Shown here: positions 45,280 through 56,555 of the stretch, piece after piece
How the letters are laid out: each line of letters opens with the position of its first letter
Position numbering within the stretch: position 1 is the first letter of the stretch
Source of the DNA: Bradysia coprophila
Lineage: Eukaryota; Arthropoda; Insecta; Diptera; Sciaridae
Assembly (NCBI RefSeq): GCF_014529535.1
Contig: NW_023503374.1
Coordinates: 3,224,001 to 3,288,000, forward strand
Length of the DNA: 64,000 nt
Reading direction: 5' to 3'
The notes under the pieces: model-generated
The model's database searches: none
What the model was told of the DNA's origin: nothing
The model's input: the letters and a program-made list of their open reading frames with translations, nothing else
Made by a program: the position numbers and the translations under genes

Positions 45280-47355
45280 TAGTTTCAAGGAATGTTTATT
45301 GTGTCCAGCATTACCGTGCGCAGCTGAAGCTGAATCTGAAGCTACTGCTACACCAATTATACTCTAGAATATTAGAGGCCTATGAGAATGTAAGAACAAC
45401 TATTTTGAACTGCACTATGTGAACCCTGAAGTCAACGCACTATAAACAGGCAGCAGAACAAAAAAAATGTAACGGTCAAAAAGCCTCTTACTTTAGTCCC
45501 CGCAGTGGTATTATACCAACATAAAAAAAGGAAATTTATAAGAAAAATCCTGACTTCTGCGTCGTGTAGGCCCTTTGTTTCAAATTTGTGGAAAATTCTG
45601 ATTTGTGCGTCGAGCAATAGCGTTCAACGCGTAAAAACCTTAGAGGCGATTTTTTGAGAGAATTTCTTACTGCTGCGCCGAGCAGAAGTTCTAAACAAGT
45701 CCGTAACCAAGTCAGATCACCATGGGTGGCGTTTATTCATAGTGACATTATCACCCAACAAGACACTCCACAAGGATATTCGCCACAAATTCTAAAAGGA
45801 CTAACAATTTCTTGGTGCATTGAAATATCGACGCCTTGTCTCGATGAACTTGCGTTTAGTGTTTTCAATGAGTTTAACTGCCTGCGTAAAATGTGTTCGT
45901 ATCTTAGGGTTTGCCGTCCAACAATAAATCTCCAAACCCACAGTGTAAATCGTCGAAAGAATCAATTTATTTTGCTTAGTATTTAGTATTTAGTTAGGTG
46001 CTATGATTATATGTGTAACATAGGCGGTCTTACAAATAATATTTTAGGGGCTAAGGATATTTCCATGTGGAAAAGTTGAAAAAAAATAAAATTGAAATCT
46101 GTGTGTGGTGCAGCCGAAGTTGTTGATTTTGGTGAATCCTTAGATGCTGTTTATTCCGTGGATGTACATTGGGATTTATATGATGAGCCACATACATCAA
46201 TTCATTTGATGGTTTGATGGAACGTATGTACAGGTCAGAACACTTTTGTTAGTTCGTCAACTGCTTTTGCAATAGAATGTCATTATTCTCAATATACTCG
46301 TTCAATTATTTGTTAACGGTTCTGTCCAATGTTTAACGCACTGGAGATGTAACGGCCCATTAAGCTTTTCCATTGTTGATCCGTAACATTTTGCTGTCAT
46401 TGCACTCTCAATGTGTGCATCAAAAACAACAAAACGAAAAAATTGACTCGTTCGGTAGCGAAGGGTATCAAAGTTTTTCGAATGAACTATATCCGCTTCC
46501 TCTGTTTTTTCTCTGTCTCGTCGTACGGTTCGGATAACCGATTCGTCGGTTGATGTGTGTGTTCTCTTTTTTTATATTGTTGGGATGGTATTCGCAACGT
46601 ATCGGTTGTTTGGATGAAGGAGAAGTAGCATTCTGCCTCTGATAAAAATAACTTTAAATAAGAATATTGATGACCTGTAGGACATTATGTTTATATATCG
46701 TGGGTTGTGATGACAAAAGGTTTGCAAAATAATTAAAAATTATTTTATTTTAATTAGAATTTGTTTTTTTTAGTTTGTTTGTATTGTTTGCGGCTGTTCA
46801 TCGTGGTCAGTACACGATTTGTGGACTCAAACATAAAACTATTAAGACCCGGACCCTAGACGCGAAAGAGAGAGAAAAATCGCTTGCTGCTTGATGGCAA
46901 TGAATCGTATAAGGTAAGTGGTTGAAGAAGAAAATCAAAATTAATTTAAATGAAAAATGAATGAATGAGAGAGGATGTTCAAATTTTAGTGGGTTGACGC
47001 AGGTGATATGACCGCAACGAAAACTAGAAAATATTTGACTCTCGAATAAATCAAAATTCATTTTTTGCAGGAAAAATTGTAAGGAGAAAAAATTCAACAA
47101 AAAAAACGTTTAAAATTAAGAAAAGAATAGAAAAAGTATCCACAGACCATTTCAGCTGATGTCACACCAGTGCTGTTGAGTTTAAGTTTTTTTTTCTTTT
47201 TTTTTAATTTTTGGTTTTCCTTCACAGACGCGCGTGACTGTGTGTCTGGGTGTGCTGACATCCAATACAATCATCCTTTGATCCTCAAAAATATTACAAG
47301 ACTCAATTTGAACTTTTCTTAACTCTCCTGTTTTCGGTTTTCGTTTGTCATTCCT
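45280..47355. other. Intergenic and Acinus 3' flank
   Basis: A 110-residue frame at 45654-45986 has no recognisable domain and I do not call it a gene. The rest is AT-rich; the part just below 47356 should hold the 3' UTR of Acinus. Confidence 0.4.
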
Positions 47356-49993
47356 TTAGTAACGACGACGATCGCTACGGTCCCGGTCACCTCTATTTCT
47401 GTCTCGTTCGCGATCTCTTTCATTCCGTTCATTGCGCTCCTTTTCACGTTGCTCGATGCGACGCTTTTGCTCGGCTTGCTGTTTTCGTCGTTCCTCTTCC
47501 TTCAGTGCGATCTAAGAAATAACGGATTTGAGTTGCTGACTTGAATGAAAAACTCGGCCTGAATTGAATTACCTGTTCAGAAGTTAACGGCAGCCAATAC
47601 ACACAAGGAGTTGTTTTGGTCTTTCTGAACAAATCGTCAAGTAGCCGGATCGGTGGTTCGTTCTCTTTCTTATGGAATTTTCGCGCTAGAAAATGAGGTC
47701 TTGGTCATTTCACGATTGGAATTTGATTAATTTGCTATATTTACCAGGCGAAACTGAATGAGTGATGTCTGGTGATCGTTTACGCCGCTCCAGGCGATCT
47801 GCTTCTCGTGCTTCCTTTGGATGTTCGCGTTGCCGGTCTCTGTCCCGATTCCGATCTCCTCGATCCCGTTCGCGTTCTTTTTCTCGTTCCCTTCCCAGGT
47901 CCTCCTTTTTGCCCACGTCCCATTCACGCATCGGTCGTGTTGTCGCTGCCGGTTCCTGTTGGATGACAATCAAAAAATTGAAATCAAAATTCTGTTGGCT
48001 TTTAACCGAGTCAAAGTGTTTTTAACCTTTCGTTCATCCACTTCAAACCGATCCCAGCCACCAGATACGCGTTCCTCACGAGCTGCTGCTACACCTTCTT
48101 TTGAAGGTTGTTCGCTTGTTGAAGCAATCGCTTTGTCCATACTTTTCTCCGAGCCAAAGTCGACGTTAAGACACTTTGGATTCGAAGCCGGCCATCGTAC
48201 TCCGTGTAGAGCATGTCGAGTTTCAATTGCCTCACTGCATGAAAAATAAATTGGAAAAAAAAAATGTTGAGACATGCAACGGGAAGAACGGAACGTCATA
48301 TGGATACTTACTCCTCCGTCTCGTATTTGACGTAGCATTTCGATTTGATTTTGTCGATCCAAAATCCGTCGTCCACAATTTTTCCCGTCCGAGCCAGCAA
48401 ACCCTTCAGTTGCAGTACGGTAAACGGACGCACCAAATTTGTTATGAATAAAATGTTTGACGAACTGAATTTGGGAGGGCTGGGCGGCCGTTGCACTGTT
48501 GTCGTATCATCGCTGACAATTGAAATTTTCCGATTCGACGTCATCGAAGCATTTTCGTCATGCTTTTTGTCCGGTTTCGATTCGTTGCGATGCTCTTTGT
48601 TACGATGTGAACGATCGCGTAAATCGCTTGAAGTTGACCTGGCTGTATCGTTCTTGGGAACGATTTCCACTTCCTCTGGTTCGGGCGACGATTCCAGTTT
48701 GACGTCACTTAAAGGTACGGGCTTTACGTCTGATATTAAGTTTTTCAAGGAATCGGTTGAAATAGCAAGAATTTGTGGCTTCGGTTCGGTGCTCTTTTGC
48801 GTTAGCCATTTTCGTTTGCGTATCGGTTTTTGTTTCTTTTCACTCGACACTGTTCTCTCATCCGATTTTCTCTTTTCTTTGTTTTCCTTTTCACCACGAG
48901 ACTTTCTACCGTCACCATCTTGTGACTTATCTACGTCTTTAGGGACCTCTGGTTCGGATGATTTCGAATTGATTGGTGCGACGTCAGTTGTGTCTTCGGC
49001 CACTTTACTCGTTTCTTCTACTTCGTCCCTCTGAATTTGATTGTCTGGTTCATTTACAGGCGAACTAAAACGGTTTCGGCGTTTCCTTTGGCTCTCTTTA
49101 ACAACTTCAGTTGGTTGTAAATCAACGTTTTCTGATGATGGTTTCCTATGCTTCCGTCGGCCAGTTGGTTGCTCTTTTGCCTTAGATCTTGTTCTGCTTT
49201 CTTCACCTGTAGATTCTTCGGTTTTATCACCTGCCTCTTCACTCGAACCATTATTTTGCTCTGTTTGTTTAGCCGCATCAGTTTCAACGAGACAATCAAC
49301 CGATTCAGCGTTTGCTTTTGCTTCGACGACAGCCGGCTCCGAAGATGTAACCTCTTCGGCAACTGGAACAGGCTCTGGTGTTGATTCCTTTGCGGTTACT
49401 TTTACCGGTGATTTCATTGTGACTGGCTCTGGAGACTTCACCGTTGTTGCTTCTGGAGTATTCACTCTTACAGGTTCGGGTGTCTTTGCCTTTACCGGTT
49501 CAGGGGACTTCACGTCTACTGGTTCCGGAGACTGTAGTTTTACAGGTTCCGGAGACTGTACTCTGACAGGTTCCGGAGACTGTATTTTTACTGGTTCCGG
49601 AGACTGCACCTTCACAGGTTCCGGAGACGGTGACTTCTGTTTTTCGGCCTCAATACTGTTTTCTTCCGTTGTCACAGCACTTTGTTGAGCCGTTTCCGCT
49701 TCCTCATCTTCTTCAGTAACCGTTTCAATATTTTTTGCCGGTCTACCGCGTCTCGATCGAACGGGTTTCTCTTCATTTGTCACTTTGGTGTTTCGACTCA
49801 GTTTTCTTCGATTTTTCGCAACTGGCTGATGATCCGAATCTTGTTCGGAGCCGGAGTTTTGTTCGGATTGTTCGTTATCTGAATTTTGAGGTTTTTCTTC
49901 GGTGTCCGAAGCGGAACGTTTCGAACGCCGTGAAGAACGTTTAGCAGGGCTAGCCGCAACTGGTGTCTTTACACGATCGCTTTTGCGCCTCAT
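47356..49993 (-). CDS. Acn: Acinus (ASAP/exon-junction-complex splicing factor)
   Basis: Acinus is a nuclear scaffold of the ASAP complex (with RNPS1 and SAP18), which attaches to the exon junction complex and tunes splicing; it also has a role in apoptotic chromatin condensation. Five coding exons on the minus strand, 48312-49993, 48027-48234, 47745-47955, 47573-47685 and 47356-47511, give 789 residues. The ATG at 49993 (MRRKSDR) follows a TTTCAG acceptor, so a 5' non-coding exon exists upstream. A basic/acidic low-complexity N-terminus contains about ten SPEPV-type repeats (about 121-207). An RRM-like domain starts [20 protein letters not shown] (about 511) and ends [15 protein letters not shown]. 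Next is an RE/RD-rich stretch, and then the RSB motif ([20 protein letters not shown], about 711-730) that binds RNPS1 and SAP18. The end is an RD-rich tail. No SAP domain is seen. Confidence 0.94.
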
Positions 49994-50715
49994 TTTATGC
50001 TGAAACAAATGAAGACAAAAAAAATAATTTTTTCATTCACCAAAAACGATTGCAAACAAGTCAGCCGGCTTGGCGTGCAAAAAATTCGATTTTTTGTACG
50101 GTTTTGTTGATCTTTTCGACCGTCAGCATCGTGTAATAGTTTACCTGTTCGGTAGTTTCTTTGTGGAAAGCAAACTGGACGATTGAATTGGCTTTGTTTG
50201 TGTCAAAAACGAAGATTTTTATTCTTATAAAATGCGTACAATAGTTTACTCATCGAACGCAAATTTTGACATAATAACGGCCATCTTAATTTCGTTCAAT
50301 TTTACTGTTCCAATCGTTCCATCGTACTAGAAAAGTGTCACACTTTCTGTCGACTGCTCTACTACTTCTTTTTAAATTTAAAAATTAAATCCACAGGCAA
50401 TGCCAACGAAAGTGTGACTGAGTTTCAGTTTGTTTACCAGCTGATTTACAAATTTTATGCTTGCGCTGCCAATATTCTGAAATAATTTCGAGGTTTCTGT
50501 GCATGTACAATACTTAGGGCCACCGGACCGAATATATTTTGTGAGGAAAATAGCAGGTGTTCCCATTAGCGCTGGTAAATGCTGATAAAACCGAAAATTT
50601 CAGTAAATTTACCAATAATAAGTCCTGATGTCGTCTCTACATTCGCAGAATTTCTATTTAAAACTCGTTAACGTTTGCACAGTTGATTCCACAGTCACAA
50701 GTCAAAGCCATAAAC

Positions 50716-50959
50716 CAAGGTTCTGAAAGAACCAGGTTAAGACAACTCTGAGTTGATCACGAAGGCGGTGACACACAAATTGAGTTCAGCGGCTACGAAG
50801 TTTATATGAAAAAGTCAACGTAACAAAAACAAAATTCCGAGTTTTCCTAAAAAACATTTTCTTCAAGTTGATTTCACACACAATCTGTACCGGGTGCGTT
50901 TATCGATTTCGGTGTCACCCGCCCTCGTGCGTGTCTTAACCTATTCTTTCAGAACCTTG
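50716..50959. mobile_element. hAT-type MITE family M1, copy 2
   Basis: Ends CAAGGTTCTGAAAGAACCAG ... TTCTTTCAGAACCTTG, with exact CCATAAAC octamers outside (50708-50715 and 50960-50967). 244 bp, inverted relative to copy 1 at 43248-43490. Confidence 0.9.
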
Positions 50960-51027
50960 CCATAAACAATTCCACAGTCATAACCATAAACCATTCCACT
51001 GAACACAGCCAGTACCGCACATGTACG

Positions 51028-51155
51028 GTGTTTAAGTAGAGTGAGATGGAAAATCAACTCGGGGTCTGCTGTCATCGATAATACAAAAGAATATGACAGC
51101 AGACCCCGAGATGGAACAATAGGTAGTCGTTTCGCCATCTCTCTCACTTAAACAC
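51028..51155. mobile_element. Palindromic MITE, 128 bp
   Basis: GTGTTTAAGTAGAGTGAGAT pairs with ATCTCTCTCACTTAAACAC. The inner arms GGGTCTGCTGTCAT and ATGACAGCAGACCCC pair. A fragment of its right half lies at 12295-12360. Confidence 0.75.
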
Positions 51156-52109
51156 GCTATAGCAACAATCACCAATAATACATATGATAATATCATATTA
51201 TGATATACATGTTAAATGAATTTAAATTATGTAGTTCTTGGATAGGGATGATGACCCTTATTTCTATAGGAACTGACCTCTGATGACTGCAAACTTGTTA
51301 AAAGTCCAAATGTGAGCGGAAAAAATGACCAAAAATGTAAGATATATCTTGTGTCTACAAAGTAGTGTTAACAAATTCAAAGTAATTGCGGCTTGTCAAC
51401 TTTCGGCACCCTAGACTTTACTTAAATAGTCGTGGAATGCTTCCAAATAAATTTCTAAAAATCTAGAATTCAGTTTAGACTATTTAAGTAAAGTCCAGGG
51501 TGCAGAAAGTTGGCAAGCCGCAATTAATTTCAATGTGTTAAAAGAACGAAAAAAAGGGGAAAAAACCAGTTATTTTAACTTGCCGAAAGGCAAAAATTTA
51601 TAGAGCATTATGATGAAAGAGAAAGAAATATTTTGACAAGTATACCAAGGCAAGTTACAATAAACTGGTCTTCTCATTCAGATTATAACATGTTGAAAGA
51701 GGAGCAAATATTTTGACAAGTACCTCAAGGCAAGTTATATAGTGTTAAAAGAGAATGTCAAAAAGAGTGTTCACCCATCGAGCTCAGTTAAATTAATTGT
51801 TTGTTCCTAGTTAACTGGACTTTTACATACAACTTGTGACGTATCTCCCATCGAAACCAGTTAAGTAACTGGTAATTTTTCTCTCTTTTACGCTCTTTTA
51901 ACACTGTATAACAGACGATGCAAAGAGAGCTATTTTCGTAAAGATGTATGCGTGTATGCCGAATCGGCATTGCCGATGTACGGTAAATAGTACATTGAAT
52001 GACAAGGGGCGAAAGTAAAAAAATTCAACCGTGTTGATGCCCGCGCCGAAGGCAAGGGCCTCAATCGCACAGGTTGAATTTTTTTACTTTTGCCCCGAGT
52101 CGTTCATAC

Positions 52110-52546
52110 TATTTTTTTTGATACCAACATCGGAAGTTGATACGTATCGCAAACAGCAGAACAAAATGTTGAAATATGAAGGCATTTAGTCAGAAAATGC
52201 GGGGGTCCAGGGGGCGGCAGCCCCCTTGGTATATCAAAAATTTAATTATTTAACCATCACAACAACAACACACACAAAAATTAACAAATAACTAACAAAT
52301 CATTCAGCAACAAAAAGTATCAACTTCGCATGTTAATTTCAATAAGAGCACTGGCGCACGCTTTATTTCAATTTTGATCGCAGTACACTTATTGACAAGA
52401 GTCGACTATTACATTATGTAGTCGACTTTCGCATTATGTATTCTTTCTTTCTCCCCGCTCAAACACATAACTTGCATTTTTTTACTTTCGCCCCGGATTT
52501 CGAGGGCGAAAGTATCAACTTTCGATGTTGGTATCAAAAAAAATAA
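52110..52546. mobile_element. Element with 32-bp inverted ends
   Basis: TTTTTTTTGATACCAACATC at the left is matched by GATGTTGGTATCAAAAAAAA at the right, with the pairing continuing through GAAAGTTGATAC. GCGAAAGTA(A)AAAAATTC-type sequence lies just outside on the left (51998-52095) and forms its own hairpin around GTGTTGATGCCCGCGCCGAAGG. Non-coding. Confidence 0.65.
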
Positions 52547-52553
52547 TTTTCAT

Positions 52554-52745
52554 GCTTCGGGACCGAAAATGAGGGCAATTTTTCGAATTTTCTCGGGTTT
52601 CCGGCCCTCTGCATGAAAACTCACATGTGCACCTGTTTGGGACGGTTGATTTAAGGCACTTTCGCTTGTAGACCTCACTTCGTTCGGCCTACAATCCGCG
52701 AAATTGCCTAAAATCAATAGTCCAAAACAGGTACACAAATGACTA
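52554..52745. repeat. Dispersed repeat, fullest copy of the GAAATTGCC family
   Basis: Contains all the blocks found separately at 31857-31975 and 44185-44325: GGGACCGAAAATGAGGG, TCTCGGGTTTCCGGCCCTC, GGCACTTTCGCTTGTAGACC and CGCGAAATTGCCTAAAA. Confidence 0.6.
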
Positions 52746-52780
52746 ATGCGTGTGTCTCATCCTTTCCCATTGTGTTCATT

Positions 52781-52967
52781 GTATGTTACGTCACTGTTTG
52801 TAAATATTTGTTTAGGCAAGTGTGAGGTTTGCGGCCGAGTGGAGTAATCACACGTGCCTAAACAAGCATTTACAAGCAGTGACGTAACACATTTTACATG
52901 TTTGTGGACGGTAAGTGCATTTTCCCTGTCACAAACAGTGATGTGAAGTCCACTTTACCGTGCATAA
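52781..52967 (+). repeat. Dispersed repeat, copy of 57299-57491
   Basis: GTATGTTACGTCACTGTTTG at the left, CACGTGCCTAAACAAGCATT in the middle and CACTTTACCGTGCATAA at the right recur in order and orientation at 57299-57491. The left half contains an inner inverted pair (TGTTTAGGCA / TGCCTAAACA). Confidence 0.75.
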
Positions 52968-53208
52968 GCATGTAAATGGAAATTTAAACAATACCGTACA
53001 TCGACAAAAATTAATAATACAGCGGAACTGAGCGAATCCCCATTTTGCATCGATCTATTAAATAGTCTTCGGTTCTCTCGCTCTGGTCATAACAGTCTAT
53101 ATTAAAATATGCAAGGTAAGTTAGAATTAACCGGACTTCGGAACTCTCGTACTAATCATAACAGTCGATGGCAATTAGTATGTAAAAATAATCTTAGAAG
53201 ACTGGTTA

Positions 53209-53379
53209 GGGGCCATTCACAAATTACGCACGCTCTTAAGGGGGGAGGGGGGGTGGGGTGTTGACAAAAGCGTACGCTTCATACATTTTTGAAATTTTCT
53301 CCATACATTTTCGCGTGCAAGGGGGGAGGGGGGGTCTGAAATTTCGAATTTGGTGCGTGCGTAATTTGTGAATGGCCCC
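53209..53379. mobile_element. PIF/Harbinger-like MITE, 171 bp
   Basis: GGGGCCATTCACAAATTACG at the left pairs with CGTAATTTGTGAATGGCCCC at the right. TTA lies directly outside both ends, the 3-bp target duplication of the PIF/Harbinger group. The interior has two AAGGGGGGAGGGGGGGT runs in direct orientation. Confidence 0.85.
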
Positions 53380-53832
53380 TTATTATAACTTGCCTTCGGG
53401 TACTTGTCAAATATTTCTTTCTCTTTCATCTTAACAGTCTATATGAATGTTGTCTACAAGATATTGCAGTTTTCCATACGATTTGACAGATAAAGTGTCA
53501 AGCAGGTGTTACGAAAAGTGAAAATGTGTGAAATATTGGGAATATCTTGTAGACGAATGTGGCAAAGGCATGACACTTTAAATTTTGAATTTCAGCTGAC
53601 TTACACGGCATGAATTGTACAAGAACGCGAGTACACGTAGCCAAGCATGATTGGCAGGAACATGCGAAATACACATGACACAAGTGTTTCCACTGTTCCA
53701 AAACAAATCATCTGCCTGGGCACCACTGACCGTGCTATATATCGTCACCTCTTTGGCATATCATATATGTCAAAAAAATTAAAAAATTAAATTAATTATT
53801 TCACTTTAGATTTAAATTTATTATTTTAAAAA

Positions 53833-54517
53833 ATGTGGGCCGACACTCTGTTGATAGTATTTATATCTATTTGCACAGCCTTTCTCGGCGAAGGTACGGG
53901 CGATTCGGCCGATTTTTAAGTCAGCTCTTCTGATTTTCTATTTTTACAGGGCTAACCTGGCTCTTGGTGTACCGTACGGAAAAATTCCAAAAACTCAAAG
54001 GCGAAGTGGAGAAACAAAGTAAAAAATGTGAGTGTCGGGCCGTCGGGCAGATGAAAATTCTTTATTTCCACAAAATTGTCTAAAACGTCGAACCATTCCA
54101 GTGGAACGAAGGAAGGAAATTCATGGCGATTCGTTGGATAAACAGCACAAAAAGAAAATCGAAAGAGACGAGGAAAAGCTGAAGAACAACAACCGAGACC
54201 TGTCGCTGGTGAAAATGAAATCGATGTTTGCCACCGGCTTTGCATTCACCGCTCTACTCAGCATGTTCAATAGCATTTTTGATGGTCGGGTCGTCGCTCG
54301 GCTACCGTTTCTACCGATTTCATGGATACAAGGTCTCAGTCATCGAAATTTGCCCGGTGAAGACTACACGGAATGTTCGTTCATTTTTCTGTACATTCTG
54401 TGCACGATGAGCATACGGCAAAATATTCAGAAACTGCTCGGTTTCTCACCGTCGAGAGCGGCTAGCAAACAGGGTGGCGGTCTATTCGGTGGACCAGCAC
54501 CAGGTCAATTCAAGTAA
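53833..54517 (+). CDS. TMCO1: TMCO1, ER membrane protein
   Basis: TMCO1 is an ER membrane protein of the GET1/EMC3/YidC-like superfamily. It has been described as a calcium-load-activated leak channel and as part of a ribosome-associated translocon for multipass proteins. Three exons, 53833-53893, 53950-54027 and 54102-54517, total 555 nt and give 184 residues, against 188 for the common human form. Order: first membrane segment in ADTLLIVFISICTAFLGEGL (residues 3-22), then VYRT(E)KF, a coiled-coil loop through KLKGEVEKQSKK and KKKIERDEEKLKNNNRDLS, then KSMFATGFAFTALLSMFNSI (about 88-107), FDGRVVARLPF, IQGLSHRNL, and a last segment CSFIFLYILCTMSIRQNIQK. Human landmarks are kept closely. The gene is convergent with FOXRED1, 169 bp away. 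A polyadenylation signal lies at 54610-54615. Confidence 0.97.
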
Positions 54518-54588
54518 ATTTAAAATTCGTGTTTAAGTAAAGCAATCCATTGGAGAACAAAGACAACTGCTGTTTTGTACGTGTTGAG

Positions 54589-54594
54589 TTTATT
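54589..54594 (-). terminator. Polyadenylation signal AATAAA (FOXRED1)
   Basis: On the minus strand AATAAA lies about 93 bp after the FOXRED1 stop codon. It is positioned beyond the TMCO1 signal on the opposite strand, so the two 3' UTRs should overlap. Confidence 0.6.
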
Positions 54595-54609
54595 GAATTA
54601 CTAAAGACC

Positions 54610-54615
54610 AATAAA
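54610..54615 (+). terminator. Polyadenylation signal AATAAA (TMCO1)
   Basis: AATAAA 93 bp after the TMCO1 stop codon, in GACCAATAAAAGCC. Confidence 0.7.
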
Positions 54616-54686
54616 AGCCAACCAGTCAGTCAATAACAGAGCGGTAAACGTTTTGTGTTTCGTTACAATAACAGACATTTTGCGTG

Positions 54687-56555
54687 TTAAACGCAATTCC
54701 TCTCGTACATTGGCTCATCCACAATAATTCTGTCAAAACATAAACGAGTCAAATCGATGGTCCGGAAGCATCCGTCTAAAATCAGTTCAGATACGGCACG
54801 GCCGATTGCAGGTGTTTGCTGGATTCCTAATGAAACAATGGTAAACGAGTGGTTATCACAGAAGCGAAATACTGAGAAGAATCTACTACTTCAACCAAAC
54901 CAAAGACTTACCATGACCGCTGAATCCGGTGGCAATTATCAAATTGTGATAATACGGATGCGGCCCAATGATTCCATTCTCATCGAAAGTGTTGAACTCA
55001 TAGAAACCTGACCAGGCACTTTTCACTTTAACCGATTCGAATGCTGGTACTCGGGCGGCTAGCCTTGGCCACACTTCATTGTCAAAGTAATCATAGTCGA
55101 CGTCCAGATTATCAGTTGCCGGTTCGTTTCCTGGATCAGGACTGCGTCCTCCAATGAAATTACCACCGACGCCATCTCGTCGGAAATAGACATGAGACGG
55201 ATCGATGACCAAAGGTGTGTTTAAGCCGGGACAATTCACACCTTGACTCTCGAAAACGTACACGTAGCGCTTGCTGAAATAAAATCAGAATCATCGTCTG
55301 CGACCAAGTCATATTATAACATCATACCGTGGCTCGACTGGTAGTGGTATCGAACGCATTCCATCGCTTTTGCCAATTTTCGCTGCAGTGTTAAATAAAT
55401 GAAATAGATAAGTGGCACACTTCCAGCATCACAAATTTTCATCGTCATACCTAATTTGGCTACACTTCCAGAATGTGCTCCAGCAGCAATGATCACTTGG
55501 GAAAATCCAATCGGCCTCACTTCTCCATTCTCCATTTTTACCATGACTCGATTCAATGCTTCGTACGTTCCTGGTTCAACACCGGCGACTTGTATGTCAC
55601 GATTTTGCTCGAATTCAAAGCTAACTACTTCGCCGTGAACGAAATGCGCTCCGAGTCGCGAAGCCGTTCTTTTGAAACCCATCAGCAGAGCCCACGGATC
55701 GAACCAGCCTTTTTAAGGAAAAAAAAACATTTTCAGTTGAATTGTTGAATTGAATGGCAACACCAGTCATACAACCTTCTTTTTCCAATCCATGGCATCC
55801 TAACGCAACTCCGTCCGTGTTCAACCATGGAAATTTTCGGTTCAACTGCTTGGCGGTGAGTAGCTCATTCTTCGCACCCATTCGATTTTGTAATTCTGAA
55901 TTCTGTGACAATGCATCGGCACCGGCTTCTGAAGCCATCATCAGGTAGCCGTGCGGTGTGAAATTCAGTTCAACATCGTCGTCCAAGTGTTCCTTTATGT
56001 CTTTCATAAATTCGGCCGCGTACAGGCTCATTTGAATGTTCTCCTCCAGCGAAAACTGTTGCCTAAGTCCACCGACCGATAACGTTGTCGAAGCCGACTG
56101 GTACTGTATCGGAGAAAGCATATTTAATGTAAAACGAGAACCATATTCTGTGCGTGGGCACCACTCACCGTGGGATCCTTTTCCAAAACGACGACATTCA
56201 ATCCATGTCGAGCGCGTTTCTTCAACCAATACGCAATCGATGCTCCGACTCCACCGCCTCCGATTATCAGAATATCACAATGCGTTTGAAATTCGCTATC
56301 ATTGGCTCGCGTTCGTATATCCCTGATGTCTTGTTCGCTCGTTCCAATGACTTTGCGTTCGCGAAATAAGAAATTCTTAACATTCGTCAAATCTCTCTTC
56401 AGCAAACGACCCGTCCGAGTCACCGGATGATTAGGATCATCCTTTGCGTCGGCTTCGTTTTTCGTTTTGCCATCACAAAAGCACCGTATCGGGGCAATTA
56501 TATTTAATCGATTTTGTGTAAGCACTCGTAGTCTATGCATTATGTTCAAGCACAC
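54687..56555 (-). CDS. FOXRED1: FOXRED1, FAD oxidoreductase for complex I assembly
   Basis: FOXRED1 is a mitochondrial FAD-dependent oxidoreductase of the DAO/sarcosine dehydrogenase type, needed for assembly of respiratory complex I. Six exons on the minus strand, 56169-56555, 55776-56103, 55451-55708, 55328-55382, 54912-55273 and 54687-54826, add to 1530 nt and 509 residues (the human protein is 486). The N-terminus is Arg/Asn-rich with few acids, as expected for mitochondrial import; MHRLRVLTQ at 56540 is an alternative start. The FAD-binding motif GGGGVGAS (99-106) follows [47 protein letters not shown] and [20 protein letters not shown] follow in family order across the splice sites. All splice junctions keep frame. 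No breaks. It lies tail-to-tail with TMCO1. Confidence 0.96.

Larger units (their letters stand above)
49994..53832. other. Intergenic between Acinus and TMCO1, MITE-rich
   Basis: Holds the Acinus 5' region, the M1 copy 2 MITE (50716-50959), a palindrome at 51028-51155, diverged repeats at 51560-51980, an inverted-end element at 52110-52546, repeat copies at 52554-52745 and 52781-52967, and a Harbinger-like MITE at 53209-53379. No further gene was recognised. Confidence 0.5.

Noticed and set aside
45654-45986. 110-residue plus-strand frame
   Set aside because: No domain, no codon signature, no splice or regulatory context; it could be chance.
47710-47973. Separate small Arg/Glu-rich gene
   Set aside because: It is Acinus exon 4; splice sites on both sides keep frame with neighbouring exons.
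48345-49688. Plus-strand frames of 229 and 215 residues opposite Acinus
   Set aside because: They are antisense shadows of the SPEPV and Glu/Lys-rich coding sequence, with repetitive TGSGD peptides and no domain.
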